From CAYWXV01 sp964462535 (lineage in GTDB: Bacteria; Bacteroidota; Ignavibacteria; OLB7), in NCBI GenBank assembly GCA_964462535.1, contig CAYWXV010000013.1, positions 1 to 64,000 of the forward strand: a stretch of 64,000 bases of DNA, in the 5' to 3' direction. The notes under the pieces are model-generated. The model was not told where the DNA came from. It ran no database searches and saw only the letters and a program-made list of their open reading frames with translations. The position numbers and the translations under genes are program-made. Position 1 is the first letter of the stretch, and each line of letters starts with the position of its first letter. Shown piece by piece: positions 45,565-54,401 of the stretch.

Positions 45565-45580
45565 CAAAAGCGTCGGGGTT

Positions 45581-45609
45581 TTGCTATGACATCCAAGAGT
45601 TTATCTTTG
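45581..45609 (+). promoter_or_regulatory. Bacteroidetes-type promoter for the NYN-like gene
   Basis: TTG at 45581-45583, an 18-bp spacer, then TATCTTTG at 45602-45609, a full TAnnTTTG match. Transcription would start near 45615. It lies back to back with the sigma-factor promoter. Confidence 0.65.
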
Positions 45610-45724
45610 CCCCTGACCATTGTATTGCGGATGTGATTGCGCCTGTCCTGCCACTTGATTTCCGATTCACGACACGTCCTTGAGCCCACTTCGGGATGCC
45701 GCGAAACAGCCGATCCCGGTTCAC

Positions 45725-46798
45725 ATGCCCTGGCAACGGGGCGATCCCATCTCCCGCTCCCTCCCCACATCAACCGATATTCCACAAGCAACGCACGTGA
45801 CTCCACAAGACCGCATAGCAGCCCGCACGGCACGCAACATGCATGCTGCCCTCCTGATTGATATAGACGACCTTGTCCGGCTGATGCAGGGACGAGGGTT
45901 CGTCACGCCAGCGCGCGTCATGCGCGGCCTGTTGCAGAGACTCTTTTCGTACTTGAAACATCGGGGCGTTGAGTCGGTGACCCGGGTGATAGCGGTGGGA
46001 GATTTCGATCGCGCGGGCGACGGTGTTCAGAGAACGCTTGTCCTTAACGGCATCGATCCCGTGCATGTCCCGCAACTCGAGGGGACGCCATCTCTGGGTG
46101 CGATGCAGCTCGGCATCGAGGCGACGGCTCTCGCCCATTCGACACCCGACGTCTCGACCGTCGTTCTCGCCGTCGGAAAGCTTCTCTACCTACCCCTTGT
46201 TCAACAGCTGCAGCGGGCGGGGCTTCGGGTCGTTATCGTCTGGGACAGGGACCAGGTGCCGGGTGATCTTGTTCTGAACGTCGGGCGTGACGCCGTGGTC
46301 GGTCTCTTCGAACCAACGTTCAACGGGCCTAGACGAGAAGAAGCGTCGACATTCAAGCGGAGCGCTCCAACGCGGCAGCACAAACAGGTCGCTCACAATG
46401 ATGAAGACGAGGTCGCAGTGCTTGAGGAAGAAGCGGATGATGGGTTTGCGATCGAGACTATTGAACCAGATCAGCCGCTTGTTGATGGTGGGGAAGACCT
46501 GGGAGATCTTGCAGTTGGGCCTCCAGTCGGAGACCCGGTGAGTGGTGATCACGAGCTTATGGCGCTCCGCACGCTGATCATGAATTTTGGTCGCCACGCC
46601 GAGGTGTTTCTGACCCCCTATCTCTTCAAGTTGAACGCGGTGCTCCCAGATCTGGAACGCTTCGAGCGCAAGGCGGTCGTAATGCGGCTGGAAGAGGCTG
46701 GCGCGGTGAAGATCGAACGTCGGCGGGGGATCCCCAACGATTATTCCGTCATTATCGTGAACTACAATCACCCGACCGTACGAGAGATGGCCGGGTAG
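45725..46798 (+). CDS. NYN-fold protein lacking catalytic acids
   Basis: The 357-aa protein aligns end to end with the NYN protein at 54402-55526: a nuclease-fold half, an acidic linker, and a C-terminal winged-helix-like domain (ALRTLIMNFGRHAEVFLTPY ... LEEAGAVKIERRRG). Of the NYN metal-binding acids only the first Asp (LLIDID) remains. The equivalents of the other acids are Ala126, Glu132, Lys152 and Leu154 (GAMQLGIEA; AVGKLLY). It is probably inactive as a nuclease and may be a binding or regulatory partner. Start uncertain: TTG at 45680 and ATG at 45839 are alternatives. Confidence 0.75.
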   Translation: MPWQRGDPISRSLPTSTDIPQATHVTPQDRIAARTARNMHAALLIDIDDLVRLMQGRGFVTPARVMRGLLQRLFSYLKHRGVESVTRVIAVGDFDRAGDGVQRTLVLNGIDPVHVPQLEGTPSLGAMQLGIEATALAHSTPDVSTVVLAVGKLLYLPLVQQLQRAGLRVVIVWDRDQVPGDLVLNVGRDAVVGLFEPTFNGPRREEASTFKRSAPTRQHKQVAHNDEDEVAVLEEEADDGFAIETIEPDQPLVDGGEDLGDLAVGPPVGDPVSGDHELMALRTLIMNFGRHAEVFLTPYLFKLNAVLPDLERFERKAVVMRLEEAGAVKIERRRGIPNDYSVIIVNYNHPTVREMAG

Positions 46799-46832
46799 TC
46801 CCACGGCGCGTGAATCAACCGAGGAGAGATTC

Positions 46833-47438
46833 ATGAAACCACGCACAATGATTCAACTGGCGTTGTTCGCTCTGACGACGACGCTGATGCAAGCGCAGAT
46901 TGTTCAACTTGATCACGCCACAATGAGTGATCTACGGATCGACGAAGACCTGGCGACGGGTGGCAAGGGACTGTCGTATTGGGGAGAGGGACTATTCGGG
47001 GAGAACTATGCCAACGGGAGACAATTCATGCCGCTCCAACCCGCGTTTACGATCGTTGAGTATGATGCCTCCCGTCGAGCGCTCCATATGGCTGGGACCA
47101 TTCCGGTCGAGTTCCAGGGGAACGTGCGCCCTGCAGCGGAATTCGTGGTCGGGTCGGGATTACTGAACGAGTCGAGTTGGACGGAGCGCGTCACAATGCA
47201 TGTTCGGCAGACTCATCCGGTGATGTCTGACTACATGTTCGACGTCGTCATCACGGATGTCGCAAGTGACGACTGGGTGGGTCTTGGAATGCTACCACTA
47301 ACCGCCAAGGCGGGGGCGATTCTCACGTACGAGTCCCAGTGTCCGATCTATCATGTGGGGAAGCTGGTGGGAATGTTTCCGGCGCGGCCTGTTCCGCCCA
47401 CGCCACAGCAGAGCGCAGGGAGACCCACGATTCGATAG
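46833..47438 (+). CDS. Exported protein of unknown function
   Basis: The 201-aa protein has a signal peptide (MKPRTMIQLALFALTTTLMQAQ). Its mature part is beta-rich with no motif I can name. GAGGAGAG precedes the ATG at good spacing. It starts 34 bp after the NYN-like gene and may share its transcript. A terminator hairpin follows at 47463. Confidence 0.75.
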   Translation: MKPRTMIQLALFALTTTLMQAQIVQLDHATMSDLRIDEDLATGGKGLSYWGEGLFGENYANGRQFMPLQPAFTIVEYDASRRALHMAGTIPVEFQGNVRPAAEFVVGSGLLNESSWTERVTMHVRQTHPVMSDYMFDVVITDVASDDWVGLGMLPLTAKAGAILTYESQCPIYHVGKLVGMFPARPVPPTPQQSAGRPTIR

Positions 47439-47462
47439 ACTGCTGCTAGTGCGAAACGAAGA

Positions 47463-47497
47463 AACCCCCTTGACGCGTTGTGCGTCAAGGGGGTTTT
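47463..47497. terminator. Bidirectional terminator
   Basis: AACCCCCTTGACGC (47463-47476) and GCGTCAAGGGGGTT (47482-47495) form a perfect 14-bp stem with loop GTTGT. TTTC follows on the plus strand and TTTCTTCGTTTC on the minus strand. It separates the convergent genes at 46833 and 47520. Confidence 0.92.
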
Positions 47498-47519
47498 CAT
47501 AGCAAGACTGGCGTACGTT

Positions 47520-47807
47520 TTAGTACCGCGAGCGGCCGCCTGAGCGACCACCGCCGTTCGACGAGGGACGTGCCTCGTTGACGACAAGCGAGCGACCATT
47601 CAAATCCTTGCCGTTCAGATCGCGAACCGCGCCAGCGCCATCGGCCTGGCTGGACATCTCGACGAATCCAAATCCGCGCGAGGCGTCCGAATCACGCTCG
47701 GTGATCACAACGGCCGAATTGACTGTGCCGCTCTTGGCGAACAGCGCGTTGAGATCGTCGCTGGTCGTTTCCGGGGCCAGATTTCCAACATAAAGTTTGA
47801 TTGACAT
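47520..47807 (-). CDS. RRM-type RNA-binding protein
   Basis: The 95-aa protein is a single RNA-recognition motif. It has RNP2 (LYVGNL, residues 5-10) and RNP1 (RGFGFVEM, about 44-51), with a short Gly/Arg/Ser tail (GGGRSGGRSRY). It is the bacterial/cyanobacterial Rbp type, which binds single-stranded RNA and is often linked with cold or stress. GGAGACATTGTT lies upstream of the ATG. The leader is long (see 47808-48240), in line with control at the RNA level. Confidence 0.95.
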   Translation of the reverse strand: MSIKLYVGNLAPETTSDDLNALFAKSGTVNSAVVITERDSDASRGFGFVEMSSQADGAGAVRDLNGKDLNGRSLVVNEARPSSNGGGRSGGRSRY

Positions 47808-48240
47808 AACAATGTCTCCTCTCCGATTGGAGAAAATATGAAGCGAGAACTGAGAAGACTTCGGAGAGGCGGTGGTATCGAAGATCCCGGTCCCTGTGCT
47901 TCCTCAGGAAGCAGCTTCAGGGCGTTAAAGGTTGATCGCAGAAGATTCGGTCCTGGACGACGTGTTACGGCTTCCTACCGCAGACCGAAAGGGCGATCGT
48001 AGACCACAACAATACGGCGACAAGCCTGAGCATCCTACGAATATCTCCTCCTGGGATGTGCCGAATGGTAAGGGGGAGAAGAGAGTAATGCCTCAGGACG
48101 CCCTTCGTACGTGTTCGTCAGGGTGGGGCATCAGGCGCTCCTGCACGTCTAACTCCATGACTTCGATCATGGACCCACTCTGCAATCGACCCCATGTTGC
48201 GGTCGATGACGCATCCACAGCGCAAACCGAAGGAGATGCA
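47808..48240. other. Divergent spacer between the RRM gene and the 84-aa pair
   Basis: It contains the hairpin GCTTCCTCAGGAAGC (47898-47912), which lies in the probable 5' leader of the RRM mRNA, flanked by CCCTG/CAGGG. The plus strand has an open frame from 47932 running into the 84-aa gene, but its composition does not look like protein. No clear promoter is found. Confidence 0.5.
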
Positions 48241-48495
48241 ATGGAGCTGATTATCAACGCAACCAACGGCACGTTCACATTTCACCTCCCCGAATCGCAC
48301 ACAGTTCGCTTCAAAGAGAGCGGGCGGGGAGTGGCAATCGTGATGCACATAGGGCACAAGAAGCTGATTGAGCTTTCGCTAGATCACGACATTGACGCGG
48401 CCCGCGTCACGAACAGTCATGGCCGAACCATCATCGACTGGCCTGAGGAGCTGACCGAGCGAGTGCAGAGCGACCTCACCACAATGGTGGAATAG
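48241..48495 (+). CDS. 84-aa protein, first of a tandem pair
   Basis: This 84-aa protein has no family I recognise. It starts MELIINATNGTFTFHLPESH and ends with WPEELTERVQSDLTTMVE. It has no signal peptide or membrane helix and looks like a small beta-sheet followed by a C-terminal helix. It is 52% identical (44 of 84 positions, no gaps) to the next gene. AAGGAGATGCA precedes the ATG. The frame extends upstream, but similarity with its partner begins exactly at this Met. Confidence 0.8.
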   Translation: MELIINATNGTFTFHLPESHTVRFKESGRGVAIVMHIGHKKLIELSLDHDIDAARVTNSHGRTIIDWPEELTERVQSDLTTMVE

Positions 48496-48659
48496 GGGCC
48501 GTCGAATTGTCTTCGGATGCAATCGGGCGATCGCCAGCCGTTAATGCGGTGCATGGAGAGTATGACATTCATCATGTCCCAATGTCCGCGGGTGGGCCAA
48601 TCTTGTACTGGCATGCGGGTGGATTCGCAGCGCCATTGACCAACCTGGGAGTGAGAGCT

Positions 48660-48914
48660 ATGGAACTCGTCGTTAATGCGAAGAACGGTCCCTTCTGCTT
48701 CCGATTACCTGATAGACACAGCGTTTGGTTCCGCGAAGACAAGAGAGGAATCATTATCGGTCTTCATGTAGGGAAGGAACGGGATGTGGAGTTTGTGTTG
48801 GACCGCGACATCGACAAAGCAAGCGTCACGAGCACGGCACATAAGACGATACTCGAATGGCCGATTGAGCTGACCGAGCGTCTTCAGAGCGATTTGACGA
48901 GCCTGATGCCGTAG
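48660..48914 (+). CDS. 84-aa protein, second of a tandem pair
   Basis: It is equal in length to the preceding protein and alignable without gaps. Conserved parts are MEL-x2-NA-x-NG at the start, H-x-V-x-F in the middle, and W-P-x-E-L-T-E-R-x-Q-S-D-L-T at the end. The least conserved stretch is residues 31-50. The copies are 419 bp apart start to start. The pair suggests a local duplication followed by divergence, perhaps forming a heteromer. Function is unknown. Confidence 0.8.
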   Translation: MELVVNAKNGPFCFRLPDRHSVWFREDKRGIIIGLHVGKERDVEFVLDRDIDKASVTSTAHKTILEWPIELTERLQSDLTSLMP

Positions 48915-49008
48915 CGGGGGTCTGTCGAAGGGACGGCAATCCGTTGTATTGTTGCGCAAAGATCCAGACTGGGATCGCTGGCCGCTTCAACCTCAACGGA
49001 GAGATCGT

Positions 49009-50508
49009 ATGGACCTTGGGCGCACGAGGATCGTCGTCATCGCGATTCTCACGGTACTTGCAGCAACCACCGAGGCCGGAGCGCAGCTTGCGCAGCCGAC
49101 GCTGAGTGCCGAGAACGTTGGTTGGGGGTGGTTCGATTTGCGCATGACCGGCAACTCAATCACCCCGACGGGGACACACTGGCTGATTACCAACGAAGAC
49201 GGCACGCAGACGCTCTTCGATTCGTGGCGTCATCGCGCTGAGTGTGAGCAAGAGATCTTCCCCGGAGTCATCGAGGGGGATTTCGTTGCGGACACGCGTG
49301 ACTTGACTTCGAAGAGCATCCTGGGATGTCATGACAACAGGACATTCGTTGCTAAAGTCCGCTATACCAACGGAACGGAATGGTCACCGTTCAGTGAATC
49401 GATCACCATCAACACCCCTCCTGAACCGACAAGGAGCGACGACACGGTCTACATTGTGATGTATGGCCATTCGCTGGCGGCCTACAGCAGCAGCTGCGGC
49501 ATGAACATCGGCGATGGGATCCTGATTTCAGAAGACGATGGGTACTCGATTCCGGGTGGGGGAAACACTTTTGGCCATTCGCTGCAGACTGAGCTCCGCC
49601 GTATCACCGGACGAACCGTCACGATCATCAACTGGGCAATCAGCGGATCCAGGCAGTCGCGCTGGATGAGATCTGGCATTGGTGGCGATACGGCCGTCGA
49701 TCAGTTTGAGGGCGAATCGTACGAGAACTTCATTCGATTCTATCGCGCGGGTGATGGACGGTATCTGGATACGTCACGATATCGTATCGCGGCGTTTGTG
49801 TTTGGGCAGAACGACGCACGCGAGCCTCAGTATTGCGCAGCGCGGAGCTACCCGCCGGGTCTGTATGCTTCCGATGCGGCCAGCATCATCAAGGAGCTGA
49901 CCGATCGTGGCGTTTGCGTAGTGTACAATTCGATCCACTACGGGAGGCCCAAGGAATGCGAAGATCCGTTCCGGTGGTTCGCCGCCCCGCTTGACGCGCA
50001 GCTCGCCTACTACTCTGCGTGGGACTCGCTGATGAATGTTCTTGTCCCGGCGAATCCCAGACTCTGGCGCGGTCTTGACTTCTTCACGCTGTTCCGAAGC
50101 GACAGCGTGCGATACCACTTTCCCGACAGGATCCATCCCAATCTGTCGGAAGGGATTCCGGGCATCGTACGTCCCATGGCGTTGATCTTCGCGGACGCGA
50201 TCGAAGGGAAATCGTCCTCCGTCACTTCCCACGGCGCTACGTCGGTGGCGGGGCTACGCGTTGCCATCGCGCCAAACCCTACGATGCGTGGCGGATCTAT
50301 TACGCTGTCAAGTGACCACGAGCGATATGCTACGGTAGAATTGCGCGATGCGCTCGGGCGATCGGTAGGGCTGCTCTTTGCCGGATACCTCGGTACCAGC
50401 GAGCAACGTCTTGATCTGTCGAATGTACATCTGGCGGCGGGGGAATACTTCTGCCTGGTGAGCACCAACGGTCGAACGGTGGTGCGACGAATGGTGGTGA
50501 CAAAGTAG
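49009..50508 (+). CDS. Secreted SGNH/GDSL-type hydrolase with T9SS tail
   Basis: The 499-aa protein has a signal peptide (ILTVLAATTEAGAQ). A beta domain with FN3 character follows (residues 30-140), then an SGNH hydrolase: block I GHS (153-155, where GDS is usual), block II Gly213 in WAISGS, block III GQND (266-269) and block V DRIH (Asp373, His376). A C-terminal sorting domain ends the protein (IAPNPTMRGGSITLSS ... AAGEYFCLVST). It probably removes acyl groups from a carbohydrate at the cell surface. GGAGAGATCGT precedes the ATG. Confidence 0.88.
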   Translation: MDLGRTRIVVIAILTVLAATTEAGAQLAQPTLSAENVGWGWFDLRMTGNSITPTGTHWLITNEDGTQTLFDSWRHRAECEQEIFPGVIEGDFVADTRDLTSKSILGCHDNRTFVAKVRYTNGTEWSPFSESITINTPPEPTRSDDTVYIVMYGHSLAAYSSSCGMNIGDGILISEDDGYSIPGGGNTFGHSLQTELRRITGRTVTIINWAISGSRQSRWMRSGIGGDTAVDQFEGESYENFIRFYRAGDGRYLDTSRYRIAAFVFGQNDAREPQYCAARSYPPGLYASDAASIIKELTDRGVCVVYNSIHYGRPKECEDPFRWFAAPLDAQLAYYSAWDSLMNVLVPANPRLWRGLDFFTLFRSDSVRYHFPDRIHPNLSEGIPGIVRPMALIFADAIEGKSSSVTSHGATSVAGLRVAIAPNPTMRGGSITLSSDHERYATVELRDALGRSVGLLFAGYLGTSEQRLDLSNVHLAAGEYFCLVSTNGRTVVRRMVVTK

Positions 50509-50523
50509 CTCAACTGGCCGGCG

Positions 50524-51285
50524 TCAGGTGCGCGCGCGCACGAGCCGTACCAGGTTTTCGACGATGGTCTGATCGACCACGCCGTTACGCTTGAGACTCG
50601 TTCCTATGATGGCTCCATGGCAGATGTCGAGAACGACATTCACGTTTTCAGCCGTCACACCGCTACCCGCGAAGAGGGGTGCGTCGATAGTATTCCGAAC
50701 GGCCCGGAGCGCGTTCACGTCACACGGCGCGCCGGTACGCATGCCCGAGACAATGACCCCGTCCGCGCATCCTCTCTCGATGATATCGGCTGCTTCCTCC
50801 TCTATCGATCGAGGAGCCACGGGCTGCGCATGTTTCACGTGGGCGTCAGCGAGAATGGCAACATCCGCCCCCAGCCGCGTTCGGGCCCCCAGTGTCGCTC
50901 GAGCGTCCCCCTCTATGATCCCCTGATCGGCAACAACAGCGCCGACGTGAACGTTCACGCGAACGAACGATGCGCCAACGACCGCAGCAATTCCGATTGC
51001 GGCGATCGGGTCGTTGCGAAGAACGTTGATGCCTATCGGTACCGACGTTGCGCGCCGAACTTCGAGTGCTACGCGGGTCATAGCGGAGACGGTCTCGGGA
51101 CCAACGACCGTTCGGTGAAACGGAACGTCGCCATAATTCTCAATCATCAGTCCATCGAAGCCACCAGTCTCGATTGCCATAGCGTCCTGGACCGCGCGTT
51201 GAATGACTTCGTCCATCGAACCGTTGAAGCGCGGCGCTCCGGGAAGAGGGAGGAGATGGACCATTCCGATGAGCTGGGGGAGCAT
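50524..51285 (-). CDS. BtpA/SgcQ-family TIM-barrel protein
   Basis: The 253-aa protein matches BtpA/SgcQ along its whole length: IGMVHLLPLPGAPRF at the start, GFDGLMIENYGDVPF, GINVLRNDPIAAIGIAA, VRVNVHVGAVVADQGIIEGDA, LADAHVKHA and GSGVTAENV. BtpA was described in cyanobacteria as a photosystem I biogenesis factor, but most homologues are in non-phototrophs and of unknown enzymatic role. No photosynthesis gene is seen here. The ATG at 51285 starts the family N terminus. Confidence 0.9.
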   Translation of the reverse strand: MLPQLIGMVHLLPLPGAPRFNGSMDEVIQRAVQDAMAIETGGFDGLMIENYGDVPFHRTVVGPETVSAMTRVALEVRRATSVPIGINVLRNDPIAAIGIAAVVGASFVRVNVHVGAVVADQGIIEGDARATLGARTRLGADVAILADAHVKHAQPVAPRSIEEEAADIIERGCADGVIVSGMRTGAPCDVNALRAVRNTIDAPLFAGSGVTAENVNVVLDICHGAIIGTSLKRNGVVDQTIVENLVRLVRART

Positions 51286-51360
51286 GCGCGTAAAGAAGCG
51301 ATGGAGTATGAGGCGACGCAGGGGAGGGGGGGGTGTTCGCCAGGGTAGAGGATTCGAGCC

Positions 51361-51399
51361 GCGCGCGGCGGACGATCGTGTGGAACATCCGCCGCGCGC
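51361..51399. other. Strong intergenic hairpin
   Basis: GCGCGCGGCGGA (51361-51372) and TCCGCCGCGCGC (51388-51399) are perfectly complementary over 12 bp with a 15-nt loop. There is no T-run on either side. It lies 13 bp beyond the stop of the secreted repeat protein and could stabilise or end its mRNA. Confidence 0.6.
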
Positions 51400-51412
51400 T
51401 ACGAGTCGTGAT

Positions 51413-52951
51413 CTACTGCTTGATTACGAGAACATTGAACTGTGCGTTATTTGGAATCGCAACGTTGTTCTGGTTGAAGATCTCCCACTTGCCGCGAACG
51501 GTGTTGTAGTAGACTCCGATTGCACTGTTGTTGTAGGTGATGCTACTCGGATTGAGCTTCTGGGTCACTATGAGGATTGCATTGGCATCTCCATCGCACA
51601 TCGGGTTGGTGATGTCAGTACCGTTTGCGCTGAGCTTGTTCGCCGCAGTCGCAGTGTGCACAAACGCCGCCTTGTTCACCCCAGCTACGCGAAGCCCTCC
51701 GTTGTCCAGTTCGAGCGCGATCCCCACTCCAGTACCACTGTACTTTGCTTCAACTGCGATTCCGTTCGTTGAGAACGTTTCGCCACGCACGCCAACACTG
51801 GCAGCGGTGTTATTGGTGCTCAAACCGTAGACACCAAATCCGCTCGGCACTTCGCCGTACACGCCCCATCCGCTCCCTCCCTGGTAGCCGATAACGCCAA
51901 CGCCGGTTCCCCCGGTCCCCTGGTTGATGCCACGTACACCGGCCGAGTATCCGCCCGGCGTCGATCCCAACACACGACCCAGGACGCCGGTTACCCCTCC
52001 ATTGGCTCCGATGCCGTGCGACGTGGACGCCGCCTCGCCAAGCACGCCATACGTCGCACCCCCGGTGGTCGCTGTGTTGCGGCCGGCGACTGCAGCTGTG
52101 TTGGCATTCGACACGCCCTCTACGGCGTAGACTGAGCCTGCGCCATTGTTGAGCTCACCACGAAGAGCCGTAGAGTTAGCACGCTCGGTAATGTTGAAAG
52201 CCGTTGTGAGACTGCTGTCGTTCGCAGTGAAGGGAAGCGTCAGAATCCCGACCGGGTTGCCCCAGACAATGTCGGATCCATTGAAGGTCAGTGCCTTTCC
52301 TGAGGTGGCCCCAACAGCCGACAGCTTCTGAGGAGTGACCCCGCCGTCGGCCACCGACAGCGTCGCGACAGGTCCGTTTGGAGCCGTGATGTTGATGCTG
52401 CCGTCAGTGTTCTGAACGCCGGCGATGCCGCTACCGCCACCTCCGGTCGAACTAATCGTGATTTCATTACCCAGCCGAGATATGGTAGTCCCGCCACCGC
52501 CGGTAAGTACCATGTCGCCGGTAGCACCGTTCAGGCTGGTTACGGCCCCGGTTGCATTCGGCGCAAGCCCTTCGGCGACGGAAGCCCGCAGCGCGTATGG
52601 CGCAGCCGTCAAAGGGGCGCGCGGTGACAGCTCGGCACCACCGTCAACACTCACACCGAGAAAATAGGCGCGGTCGAACGCTAGCGATGGAGGGATCGGC
52701 GTGACGCGACCGAGAATGGCATTGAACGTACCGCGTACCACTGTGACGGTTTGCGTCTCCGTCCATATTGCGCTTCCACCGCTGGCCTGTGTGTAGAGTC
52801 CGATCGAGAGAGTCCGATCGCCGTCTGGCACCAGCTGCCCTGACCCATCAGTCAGAACCCCCTGGTAGCTCATCTGGCGTGGGATCTGCGCCTGGACGCC
52901 GGTAGCTGCGATTATCCCCAGTAGCAGGATGAAGCGAAGCGAGAACCTCAT
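51413..52951 (-). CDS. Secreted repetitive beta protein
   Basis: The 512-aa protein has a signal peptide ending at VQAQ (residue about 22). A conserved N-terminal domain follows (PRQMSYQGVLTDGSGQLVPDG ... RAPLTAAPYALRAS) that is common in surface proteins of FCB bacteria. The centre is a long Gly/Ala/Thr-rich region with short imperfect repeats (GVYGEVPSG, GVGVIGYQGGSG, GVLGEAASTSHGIG), like tail-fibre or adhesin stalks. The C-terminal domain has GKWEIFNQNNVAIPNNAQFN. It probably forms an extracellular fibre. It lacks an obvious T9SS tail. The ATG at 52951 begins the signal peptide. Confidence 0.8.
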   Translation of the reverse strand: MRFSLRFILLLGIIAATGVQAQIPRQMSYQGVLTDGSGQLVPDGDRTLSIGLYTQASGGSAIWTETQTVTVVRGTFNAILGRVTPIPPSLAFDRAYFLGVSVDGGAELSPRAPLTAAPYALRASVAEGLAPNATGAVTSLNGATGDMVLTGGGGTTISRLGNEITISSTGGGGSGIAGVQNTDGSINITAPNGPVATLSVADGGVTPQKLSAVGATSGKALTFNGSDIVWGNPVGILTLPFTANDSSLTTAFNITERANSTALRGELNNGAGSVYAVEGVSNANTAAVAGRNTATTGGATYGVLGEAASTSHGIGANGGVTGVLGRVLGSTPGGYSAGVRGINQGTGGTGVGVIGYQGGSGWGVYGEVPSGFGVYGLSTNNTAASVGVRGETFSTNGIAVEAKYSGTGVGIALELDNGGLRVAGVNKAAFVHTATAANKLSANGTDITNPMCDGDANAILIVTQKLNPSSITYNNSAIGVYYNTVRGKWEIFNQNNVAIPNNAQFNVLVIKQ

Positions 52952-53045
52952 TAGTGTGCTCCGTGAACAAGTGAATTCCACATGGGGCCGCTCCGGGAGG
53001 CGCGGCGGTTGATGTTTGGCACGGGTGTGGTAGATGAGGGACCAT

Positions 53046-53053
53046 CAAAGATA
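53046..53053 (-). promoter_or_regulatory. -7 element of the secreted repetitive protein gene
   Basis: The minus strand reads TATCTTTG, a full TAnnTTTG match, 95 bp upstream of the ATG at 52951. A TTC rather than TTG lies about 20 bp further up (near 53074). Confidence 0.55.
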
Positions 53054-53100
53054 GCTGAAGGGGGAATACGATGAACCAGGAGCGTCGAAGAATCTTGTCG

Positions 53101-54395
53101 TCACCCGAATACAACCCTCTCTTCCGTCGACCTTGCTATCCGCATTGCTTGTTCGATGGTCTCGCCAAGGGCAGTGACATGACCCATCTTTCGTCCATTC
53201 CGCTCGCTAGTCTTGCCATAGATGTGCAGGTGGGCTGACCTCTCCATCAGAACGGTTCCGTAATTCGCAACCGTGCCGGACGCGTCTCCTCTCCCCAGGA
53301 TATTCGCCATCACCACAGCCGGTGCCAGGAGGTCCGTAGCACCGAGCGGCCAACCCATGATCGCCCGGATGTGATTCTCGAACTGTGACGTGACGCATCC
53401 TTCGATCGTGTAGTGCCCGCTGTTGTGTGGTCGTGGGGCCATTTCGTTGAACAGTACCGCTCCATCGTCGGTCAGGAAAAGCTCAACCCCGAATATCCCG
53501 ACGCCGTCGATGGCCTCGACGGCACGTTGCGCAACCATGGCTGCCTGATCGAGAATTGCTGGATCCGCTTCAGCAGGTGCGAGCACGTAGTGGCAAATGT
53601 GATTATGCTGAATCGTTTCAACTACCGGGTATCGAACCACCTCGCCATTCGTACTCCTCGCGATCATTATCGCGAGTTCCTTGACGAAAGGAACGTATGC
53701 TTCGGCATATATACTGACCTCATCACGGCCACGCGCAATCTTCTCCCACCCGGTTNNNNNNNNNNNNNNNNNNNNNNNNNNNNNNNNNNNNNNNNNNNNN
53801 NNNNNNNNNNNNNNNNNNNNNNNNNNNNNNNNNNNNNNNNNNNNNNNNNNNNNNNTTCGGCATATATACTGACCTCATCACGGCCACGCGCAATCTTCTC
53901 CCACCCGGTTCCAATATGCTCTGGCGTTGCGATCGTGGCATTGCCGTACCCGTCATAACCGTCGCGTCGAGTCTTCAACACGAAGGGATAACCGTGCTCT
54001 CTGCCGAACGCGCGCGCGTCGTCTTGCGAGTCGATCACACCGAAAGGCGCGGTAGCAACACCGACCCTGCTCACGGTCTCCTTCTGTCTCAGCTTGTCCT
54101 GGATCAACCCGACGGAGGATGGAGAGGGAAGGATCTTGTGTCCCGACGATTCGGCAACACCGAGATGGGCCTCGTTGACGAACTCGCTCTCAAGCGTTAC
54201 GACATCGCACTCTGACGCGAAGCGTATCAACGTCTCATGATCCGAGGGCGCACCGACTGTCTCGTGGTGAGCAATCTGGCCGGCGGGCGAACCCGCCGAC
54301 TTCTCCAGAATGTGCACCCGAATTCCCAACCGGAACGCGGCATAAGCAGTCATGCGTGCTAGTTGCCCCCCCCCAAGAATTCCTATCGTCGGCAT
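53101..54395 (-). CDS. purK: N5-carboxyaminoimidazole ribonucleotide synthase, split by an artefactual gap
   Basis: The N-terminal part starts MPTIGILGGGQLARM and includes KTRRDGYDGYGN. The C-terminal part includes GVELFLTDDGAVLFNEMAPR and PHNSGHYTIEGCVTSQFE. Together they are a complete ATP-grasp PurK, which carboxylates aminoimidazole ribonucleotide in purine synthesis. The coding sequence is interrupted by 100 N flanked by identical 55-bp copies. Removing the N run and one copy (155 bp) joins the frames exactly (VSIYAE-AYVPFVKEL), giving 379 aa, a normal length. Its start is 6 bp after the stop of the NYN gene. No purE is seen in the window. Confidence 0.93.
53701..53910. other. Scaffold gap flanked by identical 55-bp sequences
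   Basis: Bases 53701-53755 and 53856-53910 are identical over 55 bp, from TTCGGCATATAT to CACCCGGTT. The 100 N at 53756-53855 separate them. This is the pattern left when two contigs that overlap by the assembly k-mer are scaffolded without merging. Confidence 0.95.
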
Positions 54396-54401
54396 GCCTG
54401 G

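Noticed and set aside
53923..54215. Plus-strand frame over purK as a separate gene
   Set aside because: It is antisense to the conserved PurK N-terminal domain.
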